Shown piece by piece: positions 34,818-44,150 of a stretch of 64,000 bases of DNA (position 1 is its first letter; every line of letters begins with the position of its first letter). The position numbers and the translations under genes were made by a program. The notes under the pieces are model-generated. The model saw only the letters and a list, made by a program, of their open reading frames with translations. It did not search any database and was not told where the DNA came from. Where the stretch lies: assembly GCA_017577365.1 (NCBI GenBank), contig PKRJ01000017.1, forward strand, positions 1 to 64,000, written 5' to 3'. The stretch is from Gammaproteobacteria bacterium. Its GTDB lineage: Bacteria > Pseudomonadota > Gammaproteobacteria > Steroidobacterales > Rariloculaceae.

Positions 34818-36389
34818 TTACGCGGCCTGGCGTTTCGGCACCTCGAGCGCGACGCGTCGCGCGGGCTCGGGCCGCACGAAGCGCCGGCTCTGCTGCGCCG
34901 GATCGCTCTCGGGATAGTCTGCGCGCCAGTGACCGCCGCGCGATTCGGTGCGGGCGAGCGCGGCCGTCGCGATGAGCCGCGCGACGAGGAGCGCATTGCG
35001 CGCCGCGAAGCCCGCATCGCGCTCGAGCCGCTCGAGCTCCGCGAGCGCGTGCTCGAGCCCGCGGCGATCGCGCACGAGCCCGACGTGCGTCCACATCAGC
35101 GCGCGCACGGCCTTGCGAATCTCCGCATCGTTCTCGCCGAGCGGCGCAAGAGCGGCGTCCGTCACGTCGAGCCCCTCGAGCGGCGGCGGCGGCAGCGCGT
35201 GCTCGACGACGGAGCGCGCGACGCGGGCGCCGATCACCATCCCCTCGAGCAGCGAGTTGCTCGCGAGACGATTCGCGCCGTGCAATCCCGTCGCCGCGAC
35301 CTCGCCGACGGCCCAGAGCCCGGGCAGCGACGTCCGGCCTTCGAGATCCGTCGCGATGCCGCCCATGAAATAGTGCTCAGCGGGCGTCACGGGCAACGGC
35401 TCGATGCGCGGATCGAAGCCGTATTGCCTCGCCGTGCGCCAAACATTCGGGAAGCGCTGCGGAAACGCCTCGCCGATGCCGCGCGCGTCGAGATAGACCT
35501 TGCGGCCGCCGACCGTGCGGCGCCAGATCGCGCGTGCGATCACGTCGCGCGGCGCGAGCTCCGCGTCGGGATGCTCGCTCGGCATGAAGCGCACGCCTCG
35601 ATCGTCGACGAGCCGCGCGCCTTCACCGCGCAGCGCCTCGGTCAGGAGCGGCACCGGATCGGCTTCGACGTCGAGCGCGGTCGGATGAAATTGCACGAAC
35701 TCGAGATCCGCAAGCTCGGCGCCCGCGCGTGCGGCGACGGCGAGACCGTCACCGGTGACCTCGACCGGATTCGTCGTGCGCGCATAGAGCCCGCCGATGC
35801 CGCCGGTCGCGAGCACGACGGCGGGGGCGAGAATCGCTGCGAGCTCGCTGTCGCTCGTGCGCGCGAGCACGCCGACGACCCGTCGGCCAAAGCGCACGAG
35901 ATCGACGAGGTCGTAACCTTCGAGGACTTCGATATCGGGTCTCGAGCGCACCGCCTCGACGAGCGTGCGCATGACCTCGGCGCCGGTCTCGTCGCCGCCG
36001 GCATGCGCGATGCGGCGCGCCGAATGCCCGGCCTCGCGGCCGAGCGCGAGACGCCCTTCCTCGTCGCGATCGAAACGTGCGCCGAGCTCGAGCAGCCAAT
36101 CGATGCGTCCGGCGGCCGCCTCGGCGACCGCGTACGCGACGTCGGGATCGGACAGTCCGGCCGATACCGCGACCGTGTCGCGCGCGTGGCTCTCCGGCGA
36201 ATCGCCCGGGCCGAGCGCGGCCGCGATGCCGCCCTGCGCGTGTCGGCTCGAGCCGCTGCCGAGCGCGCCGCGCGTCAGCACGATGCAATCGCCGATACCG
36301 AGCGCCGCGGAGAGGCCCGCCACGCCCGAGCCGACGACGACCGCGCGTGCGCGTCTCGCGTCGGTGATTCGTCCGGCCGCGTCCATCAT
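34818..36389 (-). CDS. nadB: L-aspartate oxidase
   Basis: 523 residues. FAD enzyme that converts L-aspartate to iminoaspartate, the first step of de novo NAD synthesis. The FAD-binding Gly motif is VVVGSGVAGLSAAL at residues 17-30. Further family stretches are GSSRHAQGGIAAALG, HPTAL, EHYFMGGIATDLEGRTSLPGLWAVGE and GLHGANRLASNSLLEGMV. The C-terminal three-helix domain runs from about 420. The gene starts 27 bases after nadA and is surely co-transcribed with it. Cytoplasmic. Confidence 0.95.
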   Translation of the reverse strand: MMDAAGRITDARRARAVVVGSGVAGLSAALGIGDCIVLTRGALGSGSSRHAQGGIAAALGPGDSPESHARDTVAVSAGLSDPDVAYAVAEAAAGRIDWLLELGARFDRDEEGRLALGREAGHSARRIAHAGGDETGAEVMRTLVEAVRSRPDIEVLEGYDLVDLVRFGRRVVGVLARTSDSELAAILAPAVVLATGGIGGLYARTTNPVEVTGDGLAVAARAGAELADLEFVQFHPTALDVEADPVPLLTEALRGEGARLVDDRGVRFMPSEHPDAELAPRDVIARAIWRRTVGGRKVYLDARGIGEAFPQRFPNVWRTARQYGFDPRIEPLPVTPAEHYFMGGIATDLEGRTSLPGLWAVGEVAATGLHGANRLASNSLLEGMVIGARVARSVVEHALPPPPLEGLDVTDAALAPLGENDAEIRKAVRALMWTHVGLVRDRRGLEHALAELERLERDAGFAARNALLVARLIATAALARTESRGGHWRADYPESDPAQQSRRFVRPEPARRVALEVPKRQAA

Positions 36390-36416
36390 GGCGAGTCCGC
36401 GCGCTCGAGCCCGCGC

Positions 36417-37385
36417 TTACGCGTTCACCGCGAGCATGCGCTCGACGGACGAGCGCGCACGCGCCGCGATCTCGGGATCGACGTCGACGACGTGCTTCAT
36501 GTCACGCAGCGCGTCGCGCAGGTTCTCGAGCGTGATACGCTTCATGTGCGGGCACAGATTGCAGGGACGCACGAACTCGGTCTCGCGCGCCTCGACCGCG
36601 ACGTTGTCGCTCATCGAGCATTCCGTGATCAGCACGACCTTGCGCGGCTTCTCGCGCTTCAAGTACGTGATCATCCCGGACGTCGAGCCGACGTAGTCGG
36701 CTTCGTCGAGCACGTCGGGCGGACATTCCGGATGTGCGATGATCCGGATGCCGTCGTGCTGCTTCCGATACTCGCGCAGCTCTTCGCCGGTGAAACGCTC
36801 GTGCACCTCGCAGCTGCCTTGCCAGAGGATCACCTCGACGTCGGTCTGCGACGCGACCCACTTTCCGAGATACTGGTCGGGAATGAAGATCACGCGCGGC
36901 ACGCCGAGCGAACGCACGACCTCGACGGCGTTCGACGACGTGCAGCAGATGTCCGATTCGGCCTTCACCTCGGCCGACGTGTTCACATACGTCACGACCG
37001 GCACGCCGGGATAGCGCTCACGCAGCTTGCGCACGTCGGCCGCGGTGATACCTTCCGCGAGCGAGCAACCCGCGCGCAGATCCGGAATCAGCACGGTCTT
37101 CTCCGGATTCAGGATCTTCGCGGTCTCGGCCATGAAGTGAACGCCGGCCATGACGATCACATCGGCGTCGGTCTTCGCCGCGAGCCGCGCGAGCGCGAGC
37201 GAATCGCCGGTGAGATCGGCGACCCCGTGGAAAATGTCGGGCGTCATGTAGTTGTGCGCGAGCACGACGGCGTTACGTTCGCGTTTCAGCCGCTCGATCT
37301 CGTCGATCACGGGGGCAAGCACCGCGATCTCGACGTCGGGAAGAATGTTGCCGAGGCGGGCGAACGCGTCTCGTGCTACGGCCAT
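36417..37385 (-). CDS. nadA: Quinolinate synthase
   Basis: 322 residues. Condenses iminoaspartate with dihydroxyacetone phosphate to quinolinate, using a [4Fe-4S] cluster. Ligand candidates: Cys in LRAGCSLAEG, Cys in HPECPPDV and the C-terminal CNLCPHM. Other landmarks: VLAHNYMTPDIF and MAGVHFMAETAKILNPEK. GAGGG stands 8 bases before the ATG. A palindromic operator lies 19 bases upstream. nadC is not in the window. Confidence 0.96.
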   Translation of the reverse strand: MAVARDAFARLGNILPDVEIAVLAPVIDEIERLKRERNAVVLAHNYMTPDIFHGVADLTGDSLALARLAAKTDADVIVMAGVHFMAETAKILNPEKTVLIPDLRAGCSLAEGITAADVRKLRERYPGVPVVTYVNTSAEVKAESDICCTSSNAVEVVRSLGVPRVIFIPDQYLGKWVASQTDVEVILWQGSCEVHERFTGEELREYRKQHDGIRIIAHPECPPDVLDEADYVGSTSGMITYLKREKPRKVVLITECSMSDNVAVEARETEFVRPCNLCPHMKRITLENLRDALRDMKHVVDVDPEIAARARSSVERMLAVNA

Positions 37386-37403
37386 GGCTCTACCCTCGAA
37401 GTT

Positions 37404-37439
37404 ATGCTCAACTTGAGCATTACGCGCAGCCTACGTCAA
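37404..37439 (-). promoter_or_regulatory. Palindromic operator and -35-like box upstream of nadA
   Basis: Perfect 17-base palindrome ATGCTCAA-C-TTGAGCAT at 37404-37420. In the nadA direction it follows a TTGACG (37434-37439) that could be a -35 box. Its place between this box and the nadA start fits a repressor site. From memory it resembles the operator of Nudix-type NAD regulators (NadQ/NrtR), and such a regulator gene is next to it. Confidence 0.75.
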
Positions 37440-37544
37440 TGCCGAATGGATCGCAAGGGGGAGAGAAAATACTGGTAGCGGGGACTCTCGCCTGGTCGAC
37501 GTCCCGGGATAGCAGCTTCCCGAGCTCGTGGGCCGCGGCGGCCG

Positions 37545-38513
37545 TCAGCGGCCAGGCAGCCTCAAGCCCGGCCGCGGCCGTTCGCTGCGGACCTCCTCGC
37601 GGAAGCGGAACAGCTCCGCCGGCCGCCCGCCGGTCGCGGCGGAGAATTTCCCCGTGCCTTCGACGAGCCGCCCCTGCTCGACGAGGCGCCGGAAGTTCTG
37701 CTTGTGCAGCCGCAGACCGATCAGCGCCTCGACGGTGCCCTGGAGCTGCGTCAACGTGAACGTCTCCGGAAGCAGCTCGAAGACCACCGGACGATAAGTC
37801 AGCTTGCCCCGCAGCCGGCCCATCGCGCTCGCCGCGATGCGCCGGTGGTCGTACGCGAGCGGCGTGCCGGTCACGAGACCTTCGGGCACCGCTTCGCCGC
37901 GATCGATGTAGTGCTCGGCGATCAGCCCCGCCTCGTACAAGAGCTCGTAGCGCTCGAGCACCCGGATCGCATCCCACGGCATCGGCGAGACGCCGAACGT
38001 CTCTCGAACCCTCGCCTGGCGGGCCTCGTTCCGACCGGCCCAGCGCTTCAGCTTCGGCAGGATCTCGGTCTCGAGGCTCTCGGGCCGCCCGCCGCGATGA
38101 TCCTCCCACGGGAAGAGGTCGTAGACGTCGAGCCACGCGGCGCCGGGCGACGGCTGCTCCTCGCGCACGAGCGCGAGGTACGCGACCGACAGGAGTCGCT
38201 CGCCGACGTCGGGCCGCCGGTCGCGGTCTCCGAACGTATAGAGCTGCTCGACGTAGCCGAGCTCGAGGCCGGCGCGATGCCGCACCCAGCGGCGTAGACC
38301 ACGCTCGAGCGTCAGGTCCCCCTCGGCGTCGAGGGGACCCGAAGGGATCGACGGGCGGCTCGGATCCTTCAGCGACACGAGCAGCCGCGGCCGCTCGTCG
38401 GTGACCGCGACAATCACGGCTTCGAGGCTGAGCGCGACCATCGACGTCGGCCGCGCGGGCTGCGCTGAACGGTTCTCGAGCATCGGCGAGCCTTCGACCT
38501 TGGCCGCGACCAT
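37545..38513 (-). CDS. Nudix-wHTH transcriptional regulator of NAD synthesis (NrtR/NadQ-type)
   Basis: 322 residues from the ATG at 38513; other starts at 38483 (GAAGG 7 bases upstream) and 38441 are possible. Nudix-like domain from about residue 25 (MVALSLEAVIVAV) to 170, then a winged-helix C-terminal domain (LTYRPVVFELLPETFTLTQLQG and LIGLRLHKQNFRRLV). The Nudix box is degenerate: where REUxEExGU is expected it reads RRWVRHRAGL, so hydrolase activity should be lost, as in NrtR-type repressors. It sits directly upstream of nadA-nadB in the same direction, with a palindrome at the nadA promoter. Probable repressor of nadAB. Confidence 0.88.
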   Translation of the reverse strand: MVAAKVEGSPMLENRSAQPARPTSMVALSLEAVIVAVTDERPRLLVSLKDPSRPSIPSGPLDAEGDLTLERGLRRWVRHRAGLELGYVEQLYTFGDRDRRPDVGERLLSVAYLALVREEQPSPGAAWLDVYDLFPWEDHRGGRPESLETEILPKLKRWAGRNEARQARVRETFGVSPMPWDAIRVLERYELLYEAGLIAEHYIDRGEAVPEGLVTGTPLAYDHRRIAASAMGRLRGKLTYRPVVFELLPETFTLTQLQGTVEALIGLRLHKQNFRRLVEQGRLVEGTGKFSAATGGRPAELFRFREEVRSERPRPGLRLPGR

Positions 38514-38563
38514 TATCGTCGATTCCCCGCGATCTGCCCCTCCGTCCGAGGGCTTGGGCCCGG

Positions 38564-39733
38564 TCAAGTCGCCGTTCCGGCGACCGTGCGGTTCTGTCCT
38601 CCCCTGAAGCCCACGATTGCCTGCATCAGCGCGCAGCCCGCCAGGCCCGCCAGCGGAATCTCCCATCCGCCCGACAGATCGTGCGCAAGGCCGAACAGGA
38701 GCGGGCCGGACGCCGCGATCAAGTAGCCGATCGACTGCGACATGAGCGAAAGCGATGCCGCTTGATGGTGATCGGCCGTGCGCAGACCGATGAACGCGAG
38801 CGCCAATGGGAAGCAAACGCCGACGCCCGCCCCCGCCAACGTCACCCAAGCCGGCGTCCACTCGGGATGCCAAAGGACGCCCAGGACGCCCGCCGCTATC
38901 GCGAGCGATGCGAGCACCGCGAGCGCGCTTTGATCCTGCCGCAGAGCGAGCAAACGCGGCACGGCCACGCCGGCGACAAAGCTGACGAGCTGGAAGCCCG
39001 TGACCAGCAGCCCGGCTATTGCGGGGTCGTAGCCGCCGTCCTGAAAGACCCGCGGGAACCAAGAGACGACCACGTAAAAGCAGGTCGACTGCAAGCCCAT
39101 GAAACCGGAGACATACCAGGCCAGGGGCGAACGCCAAACGGAAGACGTCGGCGACGCCTCGATCGACGGAGCGGCCGAGCGCCGCGGTCGAAAGGAAGCC
39201 CTCGCCCACAGCATCGCCGCAAGAGCGGCCGGCACGGCCCAGATCGCGAGCGCGCTTCGCCATCCTCCGGGCAGCGCTCTCTCGACCGGAACGGCGAGAC
39301 CCGAGCCCACCGCCGCGGTGAGCGCGAGAATCAGCGCGTAGACCGTCGTCAGCGTGCCTATTCGATCCGGATAGTCTCGTTTGATGAGGCTCGGCGCGAG
39401 CACGTTGCCTACCGCGACGCCCGCCGAGAGCACGAGGGTTCCGGCGAAGAGCGCCGCCGAGGATCCCGCGGAGCGCAGGAGAATCCCCGCGAAGAGCATG
39501 AGCATCGCGATCGCAAGCGTTCGCTCGAGCCCGACTCGACGACCGAAGTTCGCGAGCGGGGCGAACGCCCCGAATGCCAGCAACGGCAGACTGGTCAAGA
39601 CCCCCACCGCGGCGGCGGACAGGCCAGTCGCGTTCTGGATGCTCGCAACGAGCGGACCCACGGCGGTGATCGAGGGCCGCAGGTTCGCAGCCAGGAACAG
39701 AAAGGACAGAAACGAAAGGATGCCGGTCCGCAC
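38564..39733 (-). CDS. MFS transporter, CynX/NimT family
   Basis: 389 residues from a GTG at 39733. A longer frame to a TTG at 39838 adds 35 polar residues that do not suit a transporter start. Twelve membrane helices in two halves; the N-terminus TGILSFLSFLFLAANLRPSITAVGPL is the hallmark of the CynX/NimT (cyanate/2-nitroimidazole) group. Substrate unknown. It ends 50 bases before the regulator start on the same strand. Confidence 0.88.
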   Translation of the reverse strand: MRTGILSFLSFLFLAANLRPSITAVGPLVASIQNATGLSAAAVGVLTSLPLLAFGAFAPLANFGRRVGLERTLAIAMLMLFAGILLRSAGSSAALFAGTLVLSAGVAVGNVLAPSLIKRDYPDRIGTLTTVYALILALTAAVGSGLAVPVERALPGGWRSALAIWAVPAALAAMLWARASFRPRRSAAPSIEASPTSSVWRSPLAWYVSGFMGLQSTCFYVVVSWFPRVFQDGGYDPAIAGLLVTGFQLVSFVAGVAVPRLLALRQDQSALAVLASLAIAAGVLGVLWHPEWTPAWVTLAGAGVGVCFPLALAFIGLRTADHHQAASLSLMSQSIGYLIAASGPLLFGLAHDLSGGWEIPLAGLAGCALMQAIVGFRGGQNRTVAGTAT

Positions 39734-39896
39734 GAATATTTCTCGGTCTCGCCGTAGCGCCTGGGCTCCGCGGGCGCTTGCACCGTCGAAGCATGCGAGC
39801 GCGGAGATCGAGGGGTCTATGGCCGTGCTGCGAAGCAACGGGCTCGACGCGCCGGCCGTCGGACCCCGATGAAGGGGTCCGACGAGATGCTTCTGA

Positions 39897-41474
39897 TCAC
39901 GCGCCGGCGCTCATCTGCTTCAGCATCGTGCGCAGCGCGGGCCGATCGATCTTGTTCGTGCCGGTCTTCGGCAGCGCGTCGACGAAATAGACCTCGACCG
40001 GACGCTTGTACTTGACCATCTGCCGCTCGCAGTACGCGAAGAACTCCTCTTCCGTGAGCGTCTTGCCGCGATCGAGCACGACGAACGCAACGAGCACCTC
40101 GCCGAGCCGCGGATCGGGCTTGCCGACCGTCGCGGCCTCGCGGATCGCCGGGTGATTGAACAGCACCTCGTCCACCTCGCGCGGATAGACGTTGTAGCCG
40201 CCGACGATCACCATGTCCTTCTTGCGATCGACGAGGAACAGATAACCGTCCTCGTCGACGTAGCCGACGTCGCCCGTGTACATCCAGCCGTTTCGAAGCT
40301 GACGCGCCGTCTCCTCGGGATTGTTCCGATAGCCGACCATGAGCTGCGGGCCCTTCACGCGCACCTCGCCCGCCTCGCCCATCGGCAGCACGCGCTCGCC
40401 GGTCTCGATGTCGACGATCTCGACGTACGTCTCCGGCACGGGATTGCCGACGGAGAGCAGCCGATGCGGGACCGCGGCATGGTTCAGGCAGAACGGCGCG
40501 CCCTCGGTCATGCCCCAGCCCTCCGAGATCGGGCAACCGGTGCGACGCTCCCACTCCTTGTGCAGGTCCTCCGGCACCGGCGCGCCGCCGGACAGGGAGT
40601 ACTTCAGCGACGAGTAGTCCTGCTCGTCGAACGCCGGATTCGCGAGCAGCCCCATGTAGATCGGCGCCGGCCCGCCGCCGAACACCGTGATGCGATGCTC
40701 GCCGAGCGCGCGGACGACCTTCTCGGGATCGTATCTCGGCACGATCACGAGCGTGCCTTGCGAGTAGATGGGCACCCACGCGGTATACGCGAGTCCCCAG
40801 ATGTGGAACATCGGCGCGACCGTGAGGAAGCGTTCCTCGCCCCACTCGAGCGGCCACACCGCGACGTGCTGCAGGATGCCGTGCATCAGCCCGCGAAACG
40901 TGTGGTCGACGCCCTTCGGGATGCCGGTCGAGCCGCCGGTGAAGAGGATCAGCGCGAGATCGTCCGCGCGCCGCCCCGACGGATCGACGACGAGCGATGC
41001 ATCGTCGAACCACTGATCGATCTCTTCGTCGCCGCCCGGTCCGAGCGAGAAGACCTCGCGGACGCCGAACTTCTCGGCGAGCGCCTTGGCCTGGTCGATA
41101 TGAGCGGGGTCGGCGATCAGGATGTCGGCCTCGACGATCGGGATGACCTTCTCGTACTCGCGGTCCCGGAAGAACGGATTGATCGGCGCGACCTGGCCGC
41201 CCGCGGTCATCACGGCGAGCACGGCGATATCCATCTCGATCGAGTTCGGCATCAATAGCGCGGCGCGCTTGCCCGCGAGCGAGCCGAGGCGCTTCGCGAG
41301 GCCCGCCGTCGCCCGACCGAATTGCCGGTACGTGACGCGCCGGTCCTCGCAGATCACGGCGACGGCGTCGGGCCGCTGGTCGACGGCGGCGCGCAGCATG
41401 TGAACGAGCGTCTCGTAACGAGGCAGCTCGGCGGGAATCTCGATCTTGGGACCGATACGCGAAAGCTTGCTCAT
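39897..41474 (-). CDS. AMP-dependent acyl-CoA synthetase/ligase
   Basis: 525 residues of the ANL superfamily. It activates a carboxylic acid with ATP to an acyl-adenylate and transfers it to CoA. P-loop LILFTGGSTGIPKG; core motif EGWGMTEGAPF; hinge and adenylate region WMYTGDVGYVDEDGYLFLVDRKKDMV; catalytic Lys in KTGTNKIDRPAL near the C-terminus. It resembles medium- or long-chain fatty-acid and cyclohexanecarboxylate-type ligases; the exact substrate cannot be read. It starts 6 bases after the Nramp gene and is probably co-transcribed. Confidence 0.92.
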   Translation of the reverse strand: MSKLSRIGPKIEIPAELPRYETLVHMLRAAVDQRPDAVAVICEDRRVTYRQFGRATAGLAKRLGSLAGKRAALLMPNSIEMDIAVLAVMTAGGQVAPINPFFRDREYEKVIPIVEADILIADPAHIDQAKALAEKFGVREVFSLGPGGDEEIDQWFDDASLVVDPSGRRADDLALILFTGGSTGIPKGVDHTFRGLMHGILQHVAVWPLEWGEERFLTVAPMFHIWGLAYTAWVPIYSQGTLVIVPRYDPEKVVRALGEHRITVFGGGPAPIYMGLLANPAFDEQDYSSLKYSLSGGAPVPEDLHKEWERRTGCPISEGWGMTEGAPFCLNHAAVPHRLLSVGNPVPETYVEIVDIETGERVLPMGEAGEVRVKGPQLMVGYRNNPEETARQLRNGWMYTGDVGYVDEDGYLFLVDRKKDMVIVGGYNVYPREVDEVLFNHPAIREAATVGKPDPRLGEVLVAFVVLDRGKTLTEEEFFAYCERQMVKYKRPVEVYFVDALPKTGTNKIDRPALRTMLKQMSAGA

Positions 41475-41480
41475 GACGGT

Positions 41481-42749
41481 TCAACCGGCTCCGGGATCAA
41501 CGAACGCAAGGTACGAAAAGAACAGTAACACGGCCGAGAGCGCGGCGATCGACACCGGCCCGTTGCGGAACCGCGCGCCGACCCAGCGCTCCCGCCCGTT
41601 GAAGATCAGCACGGCGAGCGCGAGCAACGGGAAGAACCACGCGCCGACGACCGTGTAGATCTTCTGCACTTCGCGAAAGCTGCCGAAAAGGCCCAGCATC
41701 GGCACGATCGCGAGGAGCAGAAGGTAGATGCGATAGGGCTTCGACGTCGTATCGACGGCGACGGGCGCAGCGCCGCGCCGACGCTCGAGCAGCGCCCAGC
41801 AGTCCGCGAAGAGATACGGCACGGCCTGCCAGACGCCGAGCACGCTGCTGAAGACCGCGCCGAAGGTCCCGGCGAGGAACAGCCACTTGCCGAAGCCGCC
41901 GAGCACCGATTCGAGCCGCTCCGCGAGCCGAACGAGGAGCTCCGTCCCCTCGCCTTCGACGAGAATGCTGCTGCCGACGATGACCATCGCGATGCCGAAG
42001 ATCGCCGTCATCAGATAGCCGGTCGCGAGGTCGAGGCGGCAGATCGGCAGGTCCGCAGGCGACGTGCGCCCCTCCTCTCTCAGCCAGTAGCCGTAGCAGA
42101 GCACGGTCAGCGTGCCGCCGATCCCGCCGACGAGCGCGATCGTCCACGAAAGGCCTTCGCCGCCCGCGTCCGGAATGCGCGGGACGAAGAGCCCGGTCAA
42201 GACCTCGTCCGCCCCGGGCCAGAGCAGCGCGGCCGTCGTGACGACGGTCAGGAACATCACTGCGATGCAGGCGCGCATCACGCGCTCGAACAGCCGATAG
42301 CCGCCGAACCAGACGAGCGCGAGCGCCACGAGGCCCGTCGCGATGCCGAAGACGATCTTGCCGTCACGAGCGTCGTCGAAGACGGGGAAGATCGCGTGCA
42401 GCGTCACCCCCGCGGCGCTGACCTGCGCCGAGCCGACGAAGAACGACCAGAAGAAGAGATACGGCAGGAACAGCCAGATCACGACCGGCCCGAGCCGACG
42501 CACCGCGCCTTCGAGCAGCGTCTCGCCGGTCGCGAGCTGCCAGCGCGCGAGTCCCTCGGTGACGACGTATTTCAATAAGGCGCCGGCGAGCACGGCCCAC
42601 AGCACCGCCGTGCCGAGCAGGCTCCCGACGATCCCGCCGGTCGCGAGATCGCCGGATCCGACGCCGGTCGCCGCGAGCAGGAGCCCGGGGCCGATCATCG
42701 GCCAGAGCCGATTGCGCACGGGTGCGTGGTCGATTGCCGGACCGGCCAA
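41481..42749 (-). CDS. Nramp-family-related membrane transporter, metal motif altered
   Basis: 422 residues from a TTG at 42749 (other starts are possible inside). About 11 membrane helices with the Nramp fold outline: IGPGLLLAATGVGSGDLATGG in TM1, KYVVTEGLARWQLATGETLLEG and the later GTFGAVFSSVLGVWQAVPY. In true Nramp proteins TM1 has DPGN and TM6 has a Met (MPHN), both binding Mn2+/Fe2+. Here TM1 reads GSGD at residues 31-34, and the TM6 candidate LCYGYWLREEGR lacks the Met. A divergent Nramp clade (Mg2+, Al3+ or organic substrate) is possible. It is cotranscribed with the acyl-CoA ligase. Confidence 0.82.
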   Translation of the reverse strand: MAGPAIDHAPVRNRLWPMIGPGLLLAATGVGSGDLATGGIVGSLLGTAVLWAVLAGALLKYVVTEGLARWQLATGETLLEGAVRRLGPVVIWLFLPYLFFWSFFVGSAQVSAAGVTLHAIFPVFDDARDGKIVFGIATGLVALALVWFGGYRLFERVMRACIAVMFLTVVTTAALLWPGADEVLTGLFVPRIPDAGGEGLSWTIALVGGIGGTLTVLCYGYWLREEGRTSPADLPICRLDLATGYLMTAIFGIAMVIVGSSILVEGEGTELLVRLAERLESVLGGFGKWLFLAGTFGAVFSSVLGVWQAVPYLFADCWALLERRRGAAPVAVDTTSKPYRIYLLLLAIVPMLGLFGSFREVQKIYTVVGAWFFPLLALAVLIFNGRERWVGARFRNGPVSIAALSAVLLFFSYLAFVDPGAG

Positions 42750-42943
42750 TCCTCGTTCCCCCCGGAACCTCGAAAGGGGCAGGAGCTTACCACGCGCGGG
42801 CGGCAGGGGCGTCTCCGATATGGACGCAGCCGAGCCGGCCCCTTACGCTGGGCGAAGCCCTCGAGCGGCGGCGAGCGCCGCCGCGACGATCCGTCGCGCG
42901 GATCACCGGGAAAGCCCACCCATACGTTGGAGCGAGGACCGCC

Positions 42944-44116
42944 GTGGCCACACCGATGCAGTATCTCGACAAGGCCTTGACCCGGCTCCGCGATCTCGGC
43001 CTGGTCCCCGAGCGGACCGAGGAGGCGCCGATCGTCGCGCTGCTCCACCGCGTCTCCGATCTCGACGAGGACAAGATCGTCTCGATCGCCCGGACGCTGA
43101 GCCAGGCCTCGCTGTTCAATCAGGTCGTGCGCGAGCAGATCTCGTCGATGGAGCTCGGCGAGCGCTACGAGCGGATCACCGACGCCTTCGACAGCATCCG
43201 CAAGGACGCGCGCTCGATGGTCGAGCAGCTCGACGACGGCAAGATCGATACGTTCGAGCGGCTCAGGAACATCTGGGCGAAAGCGACGCGCGGCGACATC
43301 GCGGACCGTTTCGGCAAGATCAAGAAGACCTATCTCGACGTCGCGCGCGACACGCGCGACCAGATCGAGCGCGAGCAGATCATTCTTTCCGCCTATCAGG
43401 ATTTCCGCGGCGCGTTGAAGGAAGCCGAGATCCTCGCGCTCGAGGTGCTCGAGAAGGCGGAGAAGGAGCTCGACGCGCGCAAGGCCGAGCTCGAGGCGGC
43501 GATGCGCGCGGTCGAAGGCGGCGAGACGACAGATCCGGCCGAGCGTGCGCGTCTCGAGCTCGCGCGCGACGAGCGGCTCCGCGACGTGCAGACCGCCGAG
43601 GATCGTTATCAGATCTGCAAGGACCTCGCCGACAACCTCACGGTCGCGTACAACACGTCGGAAGTCGTGATGGCGCGCCTGCTACAGACGACGAACGCGA
43701 AAGACCGCGTCTACAAGCAGGCCGTGAGCTTCTTCGGCACGAACGACACGGTGCTCACGGCGCTGAGCGCGTCGTTCACGGGGCTTCACGGCCTGCACGA
43801 GAGCACGAAGACGGTCGAGGCGATGAAAGAAGGCGTGAGCCGCAGCCTCGAGGACCTCGCGGAGATCGGCGGGAAGGTTCAAGAGGCCGCGCTCGAGGCG
43901 GGCTACGGGCCGACGATCCGCGCCGAGGCCGTGAAGAAGCTCGTCGACTCCGTCGTCAATTACCAGGAACGCGCGCGCGCGATCATCGCGGAGATGCGCG
44001 AGCAAAGCACGCGCAACGCCGAGGAGATCCACGACGCGGTCGAGCAGGGCAAGCGCCGGCTCGCGGCGCTCGTCGCCGAAGGCGCTGCGCTTCCGCTCGA
44101 GCCGCCGCGGGCCTGA
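42944..44116 (+). CDS. Coiled-coil protein of unknown function, first gene of a three-gene module
   Basis: 390 residues from the GTG at 42944, with a GAGG site 6 bases upstream; an ATG at 42956 is the alternative. Mostly alpha-helical, with charged heptad-like stretches: KEAEILALEVLEKAEKELDA around residues 160-190 and again near the C-terminus. No signal peptide, membrane segment or catalytic motif is visible. Superficially it resembles TelA-like or other cytoplasmic coiled-coil proteins, but I cannot assign a family. The next two genes follow after 34 and 4 bases, which indicates an operon. Confidence 0.85.
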   Translation: MATPMQYLDKALTRLRDLGLVPERTEEAPIVALLHRVSDLDEDKIVSIARTLSQASLFNQVVREQISSMELGERYERITDAFDSIRKDARSMVEQLDDGKIDTFERLRNIWAKATRGDIADRFGKIKKTYLDVARDTRDQIEREQIILSAYQDFRGALKEAEILALEVLEKAEKELDARKAELEAAMRAVEGGETTDPAERARLELARDERLRDVQTAEDRYQICKDLADNLTVAYNTSEVVMARLLQTTNAKDRVYKQAVSFFGTNDTVLTALSASFTGLHGLHESTKTVEAMKEGVSRSLEDLAEIGGKVQEAALEAGYGPTIRAEAVKKLVDSVVNYQERARAIIAEMREQSTRNAEEIHDAVEQGKRRLAALVAEGAALPLEPPRA

Positions 44117-44150
44117 CGGCTCCGCCGCGGCGCCTCGCGAGTCGTATCCG

